Assembly (NCBI RefSeq): GCF_037201975.1
Contig: NZ_CP147520.1
Coordinates: 1,736,001-1,800,000 of the forward strand
DNA length: 64,000 nucleotides
From: Streptomyces sp. TG1A-60
GTDB lineage: Bacteria > Actinomycetota > Actinomycetes > Streptomycetales > Streptomycetaceae
Direction: 5' to 3'
Part shown: in pieces, positions 16,995 through 24,938 of the stretch
How positions within the stretch are numbered: position 1 is the first letter of the stretch
Layout: each line of letters starts with the position of its first letter
Notes under the pieces: model-generated
Told to the model about the DNA's origin: nothing
The model's input: only the letters and a program-made list of their open reading frames with translations
Database searches by the model: none
Made by a program: the position numbers and the translations under genes

Positions 16995-17608
16995 ATGCGG
17001 CGTACCGCGGTCGTCATCGGTGCGAGCATGGCCGGCATGCTCGCCGCCGCGGCCCTGGCCCGGCCGACGAAGTGATCGTGCTGGAGCGCGACGAGCTCGT
17101 GGACGAGCCCCGACCGCGCAAAGGCCTCCCACAGGGCCGGCACGCCCACATCCTCCTGCCCAGCGGACGCGACGCCATCGAGGAGCTCGTGCCCGGGGGC
17201 GGGGTGCGCAAGCGGCTGCTGGCCGCCGGTGCCCAGGAGCGCGGTCTCACCTCGGGGCTGGTGACACTGGGCCCCCAGGGCTGGTACCGGCGCTCACGCC
17301 ATCACGACACCCATCCCCTGCTCATCGGCAGCCGCGACCTGATGGACTGGACCGTACGCGACGCCGTCCTCGCGAACACCACCCGCGTCAAGGTCCGGCG
17401 GGCCTCGGCCACGGGGCCGCTGGGCACGGCCGAGCGGGTCACCGGCGTCCGGGTCACCGCCGACGAGGGGGACGCCGAGGAGAGTCTGCGCGCGGAGCTG
17501 GTCGTCGACGCGAGCGGTCGCGGCACCCGCGTCGGGCACTGGCTGGCCGCACTCGGCATCACCGGCATCCGCGAGGACGTTCTCGACGCCGGCGACCGGA
17601 GTCGTTGA
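16995..17608 (+). pseudogene. Broken FAD-dependent oxidoreductase, frameshifted and truncated
   Basis: ATG at 16995 begins MRRTAVVIGASMAGMLAA, a Rossmann start, but this frame hits TGA at 17073. The homologous sequence continues in another frame from about 17064 (DEVIVLERDELVDEPRPRKG, later LVVDASGRGTRVGHWLAALG), consistent with loss of one base near 17060. The second frame stops at 17608, about 200 residues into a protein that should be near 470. It parallels the intact gene at 15278-16765 up to the point where that gene reads DTGLAYAS. The C-terminal half is absent, so a simple sequencing error cannot explain all of it. Confidence 0.8.
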
Positions 17609-17619
17609 CCTCGCCCCCC

Positions 17620-18849
17620 TCACCACACCTGTCGGCTCCTGGCGCGTTCGGCGCGGACCGCGCACTCGACGACGGTGGCCCGTACGGCCCGGGACATCCG
17701 GATCAGGGACGGCTGGCCGGTGTCCAGGATCTGTCCGCCGACCACGGGACCCGCGTATCCGCCGGCGATGTCGGCGATGGCTTCGAGGGTGACGCTGTCC
17801 AGGACGGCCGGGCCGAGGCCCCCGGCGCGGTCGTGGGTGCCGGCCAGCGCGGCGACGGCCACCATGGCCGCGTCACCGATGGCCTCGGCCTCGCCGACGC
17901 TGGAGCCGAGGGAGAGCGCCTGGTCGTAGGCGCGCTCACGGACCACCTCGTCGAAGTGGACGGACACCTCCCTCAGTCCGTCACGGATGGCGGTCGTACG
18001 GTGGGTCAGGCAGAGCTCGACGTCGCCGAGGGAACGCCAGGACAGCACGGCGTTCCGCTTGTTCCCGGAGCCGACGAGCCGGAAGAGCGGGCCGAGCCGG
18101 AGGAACGCGACGAGGCTGTCGACACGCGGCCCGAGCAGCGGCAGGACATAGCCGGCCGAGGTGAGGACGGCGCCGACGGTGACCAGCATCGGGGCCAGCC
18201 GGGTGCTCAGTGGGTCCCACTGGTGTCCGCTCCAGCGGCCGACGACGGCGATCATCTTGACGACGCCGTACGTGCTGGTGCACAGCCATCCGAGGGCGAG
18301 CACGGCCAGAGCCCGCCGCGTCCACCCGTGGATCCGCGGGGTCCAGCGCCAGCACAGGGCCGTGGTGGTGCAGGCCGCCGCCAGGTGGGCCACGAGATAG
18401 AGGACGATCATCTCGCGGATGAACGGCGTGGTGGCGTAGTAGGTGTCGAAGTCCGTGCGTCGCTCGACGGAGGCGTCACCGGCGACGAAGAGCGCCGTCT
18501 GCACAACGATGACCAGGGCGTACGCGATCAGCCAGGTGCGGGAGATCCGTCGCAGCCGGGCCGGGTTGTCGGCGCCGCGCCAGTGGACGACCAGGACGAG
18601 GGAGGCGGCGGAGAAGGCGTTCACGGCCCCGTAGATGAGGCACGCGGCGGCGTTGGGCACGCCGACGGCGCGGTTGATGAAACCGACGGTGGGCGGGGCG
18701 CCGAGGGCGAAGCAGCAGCCGGCGAGGAAGATCACCGCGCAGAGGGCCCGTTTGAGCGGGTCCCGCCAGTCGCGCCACAGGCCGGGCAACCGTGCGGCGA
18801 AGCCGGTCCACAGGAGCGTGGCCGCCAGGAAGTAGATCAGCCCGTTCAC
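17620..18849 (-). CDS. MAB_1171c family membrane protein (DUF6545)
   Basis: A 409-residue integral membrane protein. Seven hydrophobic segments occupy roughly residues 1-245 (for example LIYFLAATLLWTGFAARLPG and LIAYALVIVVQTALFVAG), followed by a soluble C-terminal half with the motif LTHRTTAIRDGLREV. This is the layout of the MAB_1171c family of putative transporters, often encoded with an XRE regulator and flavin oxidoreductases. Here no regulator is adjacent. The GTG start overlaps the stop of a small upstream frame as GTGA, implying coupling. Its transport substrate is unknown. Confidence 0.8.
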   Translation of the reverse strand: MNGLIYFLAATLLWTGFAARLPGLWRDWRDPLKRALCAVIFLAGCCFALGAPPTVGFINRAVGVPNAAACLIYGAVNAFSAASLVLVVHWRGADNPARLRRISRTWLIAYALVIVVQTALFVAGDASVERRTDFDTYYATTPFIREMIVLYLVAHLAAACTTTALCWRWTPRIHGWTRRALAVLALGWLCTSTYGVVKMIAVVGRWSGHQWDPLSTRLAPMLVTVGAVLTSAGYVLPLLGPRVDSLVAFLRLGPLFRLVGSGNKRNAVLSWRSLGDVELCLTHRTTAIRDGLREVSVHFDEVVRERAYDQALSLGSSVGEAEAIGDAAMVAVAALAGTHDRAGGLGPAVLDSVTLEAIADIAGGYAGPVVGGQILDTGQPSLIRMSRAVRATVVECAVRAERARSRQVW

Positions 18850-19055
18850 GTCAGGCCCACGGCCCCCTGCCCGGGGAACGGCACGCTCGTCCCGGCGGTC
18901 TCCGGGAGGTCAGGGCACCGGGGGACGCCGCGCACCGCGTACGTGAGGTCGCCGCCGACCCCCATCGGCCGGCCGCGCAGATCCGTCCGGGCGGGGCCGG
19001 TGACCGGCTGGGCACCCGGCCTCTGCGTCTTCCGCTCGATCTGCCCCGTCAACAT
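18846..19055 (-). CDS. Small hypothetical protein coupled to the MAB_1171c gene
   Basis: A 69-residue frame whose TGA overlaps the GTG start of the membrane-protein gene (GTGA), the arrangement expected of a translated upstream cistron. In related loci the gene at this place encodes a toxin- or regulator-like protein, so it could be the tail of such a gene. No domain is visible, and the ribosome site GAAGG lies too close to the ATG at 19055 for a clean start. Confidence 0.4.
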   Translation of the reverse strand: MLTGQIERKTQRPGAQPVTGPARTDLRGRPMGVGGDLTYAVRGVPRCPDLPETAGTSVPFPGQGAVGLT

Positions 19056-19166
19056 CCTTCACACAGTAGTCACGTCGTCAACCCCGGCGACGGGCGTACG
19101 GGCGGCGCCGGATGAGGGGCGTCCGCGGTGACGGTCGCACGGGTGCCCGCGGTGACCGGCCAGGGG

Positions 19167-19574
19167 TCAGCCCTCGTCGGCGGTCAGCGTCAACGAGATG
19201 CTGTTGATGCAGTACCGCTGGTCGGTCGGGGTCGGATACCCCTCCCCCTCGAAGACGTGCCCGAGGTGCGACCCGCACCGGGCACACCGCACCTCGGTGC
19301 GCACCATGCCGTGCGACCGGTCGACGAGCAGTTCCACCGCGTCGTTGTCCTTCGGGTCGTAGAAGGACGGCCAGCCGCAGTGCGACGCGAACTTCGTGTC
19401 GGAGGTGAAGAGTTCACCGCCGCAGGCGCGACAGGAGTAGACACCCTTGGTCTTGGTGTCGGTGTACTCACCGGTGAAGGCGGGCTCGGTGCCTGCCTGC
19501 CTCAGCACGGCGTACTCGGCCGGGGTCAGCTCCGCGCGCCACTGCTCGTCCGGCTTCTCGACGTCGTACGACAT
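19167..19574 (-). CDS. msrB: Peptide-methionine (R)-S-oxide reductase MsrB
   Basis: A 135-residue MsrB, which reduces the R epimer of methionine sulfoxide in oxidised proteins using thioredoxin. The two zinc-binding CxxC pairs are CRACGG and CARCGS, the substrate pocket motif is SHCGWPSF, and the catalytic Cys is in RYCINSISL. It lies 13 bases downstream of murC on the same strand and is probably cotranscribed, the arrangement known from other Streptomyces. Confidence 0.97.
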   Translation of the reverse strand: MSYDVEKPDEQWRAELTPAEYAVLRQAGTEPAFTGEYTDTKTKGVYSCRACGGELFTSDTKFASHCGWPSFYDPKDNDAVELLVDRSHGMVRTEVRCARCGSHLGHVFEGEGYPTPTDQRYCINSISLTLTADEG

Positions 19575-19587
19575 GAGCGTCAGCCCC

Positions 19588-20973
19588 TCAGCTCGAAAGA
19601 CGGTCCAGGATCCACGGGCCCAGGTCGGTCACGTCACCCGCGCCCATGGTGAGAACGAGGTCACCCGGCTTCGCCATTCCCGCGATCACGGCGGGGGCCT
19701 CCGCCTTGTCGTGCAGGCCCGTGACGTCCGCGCCCGCCTCCCGCGCCGCGTCGATGATCAGCTCGCTGGTCACACCCGGGACCGGGTCCTCGCGGGCCGG
19801 GTAGATGTCGAGGACGACCGACGCGTCCGCCAGCGCCAGGCAGTGGCCCATCTCCGTGCCCAGCTCCTGGGTGCGGGAGAACAGGTGGGGCTGGAAGAGC
19901 ACCAGGATCCGGGCGTCACCGGCGGCGGCCCGCATCGCCTCCAGGTCCGCCGTCATCTCGGTCGGGTGGTGCGCGTAGGAGTCGATGACCTGCACCCCGG
20001 CCGCCTCGCCCTTCAGCTGCAGCCGCCGCTTCACCCCGGTGTACGCCGCCAGCGCGGGCGCCAGCCGGTCCGCCGGCACCCCGAGCGCGACGCCGGCCGC
20101 CAGCGCGGCCACGGCGTTGTGCGCGTAGTGCCGTCCGGGCACGGACACGGCGAAGGTGATCTCCTGCCCGTCCAGCAGGACCGTGACCTCGCTCTTCAGC
20201 CCCTGGGGCACGACCGACAGCACCCGCACGTCGGCGTCCTCGCGCTCGCCGTACGTCACCACGCGGACCCCCGACAGTCTGGAGGTCAGCTCCCGCGCGC
20301 CCTCGTGATCGGCGGAGATCACCAGCGTGCCGCCGGGCACGATCTTCTCCGCGAACGTCTCGAAGGACTCGTAGATCTCCTCCATGGACGCGTAGTTGGC
20401 GTGGTGGTCCAGCTCCACGTTGAGGACGATCGCGACCTCGGGGGCATACGTGTGGAAGCTGCGGTCGCTCTCGTCCGCCTCGGCGACGAAGATCTCCCCG
20501 TCCCCGTGCACCGCGTTCGACCCGGGCACATCGAGATCGCCCCCGATGGCGTACGACGGCTTCAGCCCCAGCTCCGCCAGCGACACGGCCAGCATGGAGG
20601 TGGTCGTCGTCTTGCCGTGCGTACCGGCCACCGCGACGGGCCGCAACCCGTCCATCAGCCGGGCGAGCGCGTCCGACCGGTGGACGGCGGGGATCCCCAG
20701 TTCGGCGGCGCGGGCCAGTTCGGGGTTGTCGGCCCGGATGGCCGACGACACGACCACACACGTCGCATCGTCCGCGAGGTGCTCACCGGCATGCCCGATG
20801 TGCACGGTCGCCCCCAGGGCCCGCAACGCCTCGGCCGTCTCCGACTCCCTGGCGTCACTGCCCGCCACCTTCGCCCCGCGCTGGGCGAGGATCTTCGCGA
20901 TCCCCGACATCCCGGCCCCGCCGATCCCGATGAAGTGCGGTCGCTCCATGGCGAGAGGAAGGCCGGGTGCCAT
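19588..20973 (-). CDS. murC: UDP-N-acetylmuramate--L-alanine ligase MurC
   Basis: A 461-residue Mur ligase that adds L-Ala to UDP-MurNAc in peptidoglycan precursor synthesis, in the cytoplasm. The UDP-binding motif GIGGAGMSGIAKIL is at residue 16, the ATP loop GTHGKTTTTSM is in the central domain, and SYAHHPTEMTADLEAM is the family's third-domain signature. ATG at 20973 has GGAG 7 bases upstream; an inner ATG eight residues on is also usable. It sits away from the main mur/fts cluster and is paired with msrB. Confidence 0.97.
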   Translation of the reverse strand: MAPGLPLAMERPHFIGIGGAGMSGIAKILAQRGAKVAGSDARESETAEALRALGATVHIGHAGEHLADDATCVVVSSAIRADNPELARAAELGIPAVHRSDALARLMDGLRPVAVAGTHGKTTTTSMLAVSLAELGLKPSYAIGGDLDVPGSNAVHGDGEIFVAEADESDRSFHTYAPEVAIVLNVELDHHANYASMEEIYESFETFAEKIVPGGTLVISADHEGARELTSRLSGVRVVTYGEREDADVRVLSVVPQGLKSEVTVLLDGQEITFAVSVPGRHYAHNAVAALAAGVALGVPADRLAPALAAYTGVKRRLQLKGEAAGVQVIDSYAHHPTEMTADLEAMRAAAGDARILVLFQPHLFSRTQELGTEMGHCLALADASVVLDIYPAREDPVPGVTSELIIDAAREAGADVTGLHDKAEAPAVIAGMAKPGDLVLTMGAGDVTDLGPWILDRLSS

Positions 20974-21056
20974 GCGTGTTCTCCAGTACTGGTACGGCGA
21001 AGGTTCAGGGCAACCCTATGCCCATCGCGGCCGCCATGGAGCGGCGGTCACCTCTC

Positions 21057-21536
21057 TCACGCCCGGCTGTGCGAGAACAACTTCAACACCGGCACCCCCA
21101 CCTTGTGCCGAGCCCGCGAGGCCCAGTCCCGGTGGAAGAACTCCTCCACGTAGTGGGGGTCGGTCAGCACCAGCACCTCATCGGCACCGACCTCCTCCAC
21201 CAGCGACTTGAGCGCGTCCAGCGGATGGTCCTCGATCAGCCGCCCCTCCGCCGTGCTCCCGGCCCCGCGCAGCGCCCGCAACGAGACCTCCAGCGCCCGA
21301 TCCCCGGCGTCCAGCGCCTGCTCGCCCTCCGGTGTCTCCCCCTCCCGCGCCGCCTCGTCCAGCTCGCCGAGGGCGAGGTCGTCGATGGCCCGCAGCAACC
21401 GGTCGGCCTGATTGCCGCGCGGCTGGAGCAGCACATGGAAGGAGGCCGGCTCGTCGCCGTGCAGGGTCGTGACGAACTCCACGTCCGCGGACGTCAGGGC
21501 CTTCTCGATCATCAATACGCTCGTGAACGACACCAC
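21057..21536 (-). CDS. Conserved hypothetical protein upstream of murC
   Basis: A 159-residue soluble protein. The N-terminal beta strand and HGDEPASFHVLLQPRG lead into a long acidic helical middle (LGELDEAAREGETPEGEQAL) and a C-terminal part VGADEVLVLTDPHYVEEFFH that looks like a Rossmann- or Usp-like half. Old annotations of relatives as indole-3-glycerol phosphate synthase are not supported: no TIM-barrel motifs are present. GTG at 21536 follows GAAGG by 6 bases. It runs in the same direction as murC, 83 bases ahead of it. Confidence 0.75.
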   Translation of the reverse strand: MVSFTSVLMIEKALTSADVEFVTTLHGDEPASFHVLLQPRGNQADRLLRAIDDLALGELDEAAREGETPEGEQALDAGDRALEVSLRALRGAGSTAEGRLIEDHPLDALKSLVEEVGADEVLVLTDPHYVEEFFHRDWASRARHKVGVPVLKLFSHSRA

Positions 21537-21633
21537 AGGCGCCCTTCTCCTCGGAGGACCCCACGGGCCCTCACTCCTCAGGGTTCTAGTGTGCCCGTCG
21601 AAAGCTGAACGGAACGGAAGATTCCGACCGCTT

Positions 21634-22494
21634 TCACGTACGACGGTAACGACCGAACAGGAACCCGGCCTCCTCCAGCAGCGACGCCAGTTCGAAGCGC
21701 TTGGGCACCGGCACCGACGGGCCCCCGGCGATCCGCTGCGCGTCCCCCGCCGTGAGCATCGGGGAGACGGTCAGACACAGCTCGTCGAGGACGTCGGCGG
21801 CGACGAGCTGACCGAGGATGCGCGGACCGCCCTCGGTGAGCAGCCGGGTCAGCCCCCGGTCGGCGAGGGCCCGCACGGCCCGCGCGGGGTCGACGCCCAT
21901 GCCGTCCCCGGCGATGACCACCCGCACGCCCGCCTTCTCTGCGGTGGCGACCCGGTCGGGGGCCGCGGCGGCACCGGTGAGCAGCAGCGTGGGCGTCAGC
22001 GGGGAGGTGAACAGGGGCAGGGAGAAGTCCAGGTCCAGGCTGGCGCTCACCACGGCGACGGCGGAGGCGGGGGTCTGTCCGGCCGCCCGGCGGGCCTCCG
22101 CGAACGCCTCCCGCACGCGCGCCGGACGGTACCCCTCCCGGCGTACCGTCTCCGCGCCGACGATCACCACGTCCGCAAGCCCTCGCAGCGTGCCGAAGAT
22201 CCGCATGTCGGCGTCGCTGGAGATCGGCTGCGAGCGACCGCCGTGCTGGGCGGCCCCGTCGAGCGTGGAGACCATGTTCGCCCGCAGCCAGGGCTCACGC
22301 CCGCCCGGAGGCGGCTCGGGATACGCGTACGCCGACGCCAGCTCGTCGAGACTCCACTCGCGATCGGCGAGATCCGCCCGCCCGGCCGCCCCCTCCGCTC
22401 CACCCGATGGCCGAACCCCGGTCACCTGCGCACCACCGGTCGCTTCCGGCGTGCGGGCCGCTGTCTCTTCGGTCACAGGGAACAGACGTCGCAT
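21634..22494 (-). CDS. Pyrimidine reductase family protein (RibD C-terminal-like)
   Basis: A 286-residue protein with one RibD_C/dihydrofolate-reductase-like domain. Signatures are NMVSTLDGAAQHGG (substrate loop), DADMRIFGTLRGLADVVIVG (NADPH-binding) and LLTEGGPRILGQLVAADVLD. RibD_C proteins reduce the ribosylamino-pyrimidine intermediate of riboflavin synthesis, but stand-alone actinobacterial members may serve other pterin or flavin steps. ATG at 22494 (MRRLFPVTEE) has no clear ribosome site and lies only 37 bases from the divergent zapE start, so the mRNA may be leaderless. Confidence 0.85.
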   Translation of the reverse strand: MRRLFPVTEETAARTPEATGGAQVTGVRPSGGAEGAAGRADLADREWSLDELASAYAYPEPPPGGREPWLRANMVSTLDGAAQHGGRSQPISSDADMRIFGTLRGLADVVIVGAETVRREGYRPARVREAFAEARRAAGQTPASAVAVVSASLDLDFSLPLFTSPLTPTLLLTGAAAAPDRVATAEKAGVRVVIAGDGMGVDPARAVRALADRGLTRLLTEGGPRILGQLVAADVLDELCLTVSPMLTAGDAQRIAGGPSVPVPKRFELASLLEEAGFLFGRYRRT

Positions 22495-22531
22495 GCCGTG
22501 CAGTGTGGCACGGCCCTTAGACTCGGTAACC

Positions 22532-23638
22532 GTGTCGTCGTCCTCAGCCGCCGTGTCCGGGATCGGTCCGCCATCCCAAGCTGCCCCCCTGTCCCTGTGC
22601 ACCCGCGAGCCGCACGTGCCCGCGGACCGGCTCGTCGCCGAGATGGTGCCGCCGCCCCGTTTCGACTCGGTCCGCTTCGACACGTACATCCCGGACCCGG
22701 ACCAGCCCAGCCAGACGGAGGCGGTCCGCGTCCTGAGCGGCTTCGCGGCGGGTCTTGGCGGGGCGCACGCGACGGGCGCCGGCAAGCGCGGCTTCCTCGG
22801 CTTCGGAAGGGCGAGACCCCCCAAGGTCCCCGCGGGCCCGCGCGGCGTCTACCTGGACGGCGGATACGGCGTCGGCAAGACCCATCTGCTCGCCTCCCTG
22901 TGGCACGCGACACCGGCCGAGCCCGCGCTCAAGGCCTTCGGCACCTTCGTGGAGCTGACGAATCTGGTCGGCGCGCTCGGCTTCCAGAAGACGGTCCAGA
23001 CCCTCTCCGGGCACCGCCTGCTGTGCATCGACGAGTTCGAACTGGACGATCCGGGGGACACCGTCCTCGTGTCGACCCTGCTCGGCAAGCTCGTGGACGC
23101 GGGTGTGGCGTTGGCCGCCACCTCGAACACACTGCCGGGCAAGCTCGGCGAGGGCCGGTTCGCGGCGGCCGATTTCCTACGGGAGATCCAGGGCCTGTCC
23201 GCCCATTTCCGCGCCCTGCGCATCGACGGCGAGGACTACCGCCACCGAGGTCTGCCCGAGGCCCCGGCGCCGTACGCCGACGAAGAGGTCACCAAGGCGG
23301 CGTACGCCACCGAGGGCGCCTCGCTCGACGACTTCCCCCACCTGCTGGACCATCTGGCGCGTGTCCACCCCAGCCGGTACGGCGCCCTCACGGACGACCT
23401 GAAAGCCGTGTGCCTGACGGATGTGCGGCCGGTCCCGGACCAGTCCACGGCCCTGCGGCTCGTCGTGCTCGCCGACCGGCTGTACGACCGCGAGGTGCCC
23501 GTGCTCGCGTCGGGGCTGCCCTTCGACCGGCTGTTCAGCGAGGAGATGCTGAAGGGCGGTTACCGCAAGAAGTACTTCCGCGCCATCTCCCGCCTCACCG
23601 CGCTCGCCCGTGACGCGAAGCCCCTCGTGGAGCACTGA
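22532..23638 (+). CDS. zapE: Cell division ATPase ZapE (AFG1 family)
   Basis: A 368-residue AFG1/ZapE-type P-loop ATPase. Walker A GGYGVGKTHLLASL is at about residue 110, Walker B LLCIDEFELDDPGD follows, and sensor 1 is LAATSNTLPGKLGEGRF. In proteobacteria ZapE acts at the division ring under stress; its role in Streptomyces is not established. GTG at 22532 is the last plausible start before the conserved region and lies just after TAGACT, a possible -10 element, so transcription may start very close to the codon. It is divergent from the pyrimidine reductase. Confidence 0.88.
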   Translation: MSSSSAAVSGIGPPSQAAPLSLCTREPHVPADRLVAEMVPPPRFDSVRFDTYIPDPDQPSQTEAVRVLSGFAAGLGGAHATGAGKRGFLGFGRARPPKVPAGPRGVYLDGGYGVGKTHLLASLWHATPAEPALKAFGTFVELTNLVGALGFQKTVQTLSGHRLLCIDEFELDDPGDTVLVSTLLGKLVDAGVALAATSNTLPGKLGEGRFAAADFLREIQGLSAHFRALRIDGEDYRHRGLPEAPAPYADEEVTKAAYATEGASLDDFPHLLDHLARVHPSRYGALTDDLKAVCLTDVRPVPDQSTALRLVVLADRLYDREVPVLASGLPFDRLFSEEMLKGGYRKKYFRAISRLTALARDAKPLVEH

Positions 23639-23748
23639 CCCCACCGGCATCAGCCGTACGCTCTCCCAGTCGACACCCCTCCGGGTCAAGGGCTGTTTTC
23701 AGCCAATCCGACCCCGCTTTTCAGGCTCTCTTCAGCTCGCAACGTTAA

Positions 23749-23780
23749 GTTAACCCTGCAAACAACTTTGCAGGGTTAAC
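23749..23780. terminator. 14-bp perfect stem-loop (terminator or attenuator)
   Basis: GTTAACCCTGCAAA (23749-23762) pairs perfectly with 23767-23780 around the 4-base loop CAAC, and is followed by GTGTTTCTT. It lies 110 bases after zapE and 94 bases before the next start codon. It fits an intrinsic terminator for zapE, but its position directly before the repeats at 23788 also allows a role in the downstream leader. Confidence 0.65.
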
Positions 23781-23787
23781 GTGTTTC

Positions 23788-23816
23788 TTGACCAGCGATT
23801 GACCATTGGTTGACCA
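23788..23816 (+). promoter_or_regulatory. Three TTGACCA direct repeats at 11-base spacing
   Basis: The heptamer TTGACCA occurs at 23788-23794, 23799-23805 and 23810-23816, each start exactly 11 bases after the last with 4-base spacers. This is the layout of SARP-type (OmpR-like) activator binding sites. TTGACC also resembles a -35 hexamer. It lies upstream of the secreted protein, carbonic anhydrase and SulP genes. Confidence 0.6.
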
Positions 23817-23874
23817 AGTCGAGCAACTCCCGGCGCACGAGGGACACCGCGAACCGCCAGTAAGGGGGCTTCTG

Positions 23875-24273
23875 TTGCGAGGTAAGACGACCCGGACCGT
23901 CCTTTCGGCACTGACCGCCGTCCTGTTCGCCCTCCAGCTCTTCGCTCCCACGGCATCCTTCGCAGCCGCGCACACACCTGGTCACGTCAAGGCCAAAGCT
24001 GAGCCCGGAAACACACTCAAGGCCAAGCCGGTGCGTGACAAGGCGGTCACCTACCGCACGTGCGCACCCTCGCAGGACCCGACCGGTCCTCACCGCACGC
24101 ACGACCGGCATCGCGCCATCACCCACACCGTTCCCGGGGCGCCCGCGCGTCCGTCGCTGGGGGAGAACCCGCCGGCCGCGAGCGAACCGGAACGGTCCTC
24201 GACCCGGCACCACCGGGCGTCGAGATCTCCCGCGGCCCACACCCCGGCCGCTCTCCAGGTCTTCCGCTGCTGA
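23875..24273 (+). CDS. Small secreted protein of unknown function
   Basis: A 132-residue protein with a clear signal peptide (RTVLSALTAVLFALQLFAPT, cleavage near ASFA-AA), then a low-complexity region rich in His, Arg, Pro and Ala, with one Cys in the middle and one at the end. TTG at 23875 has AAGGGGG just upstream, and the signal peptide then begins after a short basic start. It lies 86 bases before the carbonic anhydrase gene and is preceded by the direct repeats at 23788-23816. No known domain; a cell-envelope or metal-related role is only a guess. Confidence 0.65.
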   Translation: MRGKTTRTVLSALTAVLFALQLFAPTASFAAAHTPGHVKAKAEPGNTLKAKPVRDKAVTYRTCAPSQDPTGPHRTHDRHRAITHTVPGAPARPSLGENPPAASEPERSSTRHHRASRSPAAHTPAALQVFRC

Positions 24274-24359
24274 GCCGCGGAGCCTGTCCCCCCACACACA
24301 ACACTCTGTCGTGCAAGCCCGACGCGCCGCCGTGGCGCGCCAGGAGGAGTCACCACATC

Positions 24360-24938
24360 ATGCAGCCCCTCATCGACAACGCCCGTACGTTCGGACAGCG
24401 CCCTGAGGAGTTCGCCAGGCTGGCCGAAGGCCAGTCCCCCGAGGTCCTGTTCATCACCTGCTCCGACTCGCGGGTCGTCCCCGCCCTGATCACGGGCGCC
24501 CGCCCCGGCGAGCTCTTCGAGCTGCGCACCGCCGGCAACATCGTGCCCCCGTACACGTCCGACCGCCCCACCGGTGAGACCGCCACCATCGAGTACGCCG
24601 TGGAGGTCCTCGGTGTCACCGACATCGTGGTCTGCGGACACTCGCACTGCGGCGCCGTGGGCGCGCTGGTGCGCGGCGACGACCTCGACGCCGTACCCGC
24701 CGTACGCGACTGGCTGACCAACGCCACACCCCGCCCCGAAGGGCCGGTCGAGGATCCGACCGTCGCGGACGGGGTCCAGAACCACGTCCTCAGCCAGCTG
24801 CTGCGGCTGCGCTCCTACCCCTGCGTGGAGAAGCGCCTCGCGGACGGCCGGCTGCGGCTGCGCGGCTGGTACTACGAGGTCCACACCGGTTCCGTGCGCG
24901 AACACCGTGCGGACAGCGACAAGTTCGAGACTCTGTGA
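24360..24938 (+). CDS. Beta-class carbonic anhydrase
   Basis: A 192-residue beta-carbonic anhydrase, which interconverts CO2 and bicarbonate. Zinc ligands are Cys in FITCSDSRVVP and His-x2-Cys in VCGHSHCGAVG, with the conserved Asp-Arg dyad CSDSR and the RTAGNIVPP loop. ATG at 24360 follows GGAGGAG. The stop overlaps the GTG start of the SulP transporter by 4 bases, so the two are cotranscribed and coupled: the transporter probably supplies or removes the bicarbonate that the enzyme handles. Confidence 0.95.
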   Translation: MQPLIDNARTFGQRPEEFARLAEGQSPEVLFITCSDSRVVPALITGARPGELFELRTAGNIVPPYTSDRPTGETATIEYAVEVLGVTDIVVCGHSHCGAVGALVRGDDLDAVPAVRDWLTNATPRPEGPVEDPTVADGVQNHVLSQLLRLRSYPCVEKRLADGRLRLRGWYYEVHTGSVREHRADSDKFETL

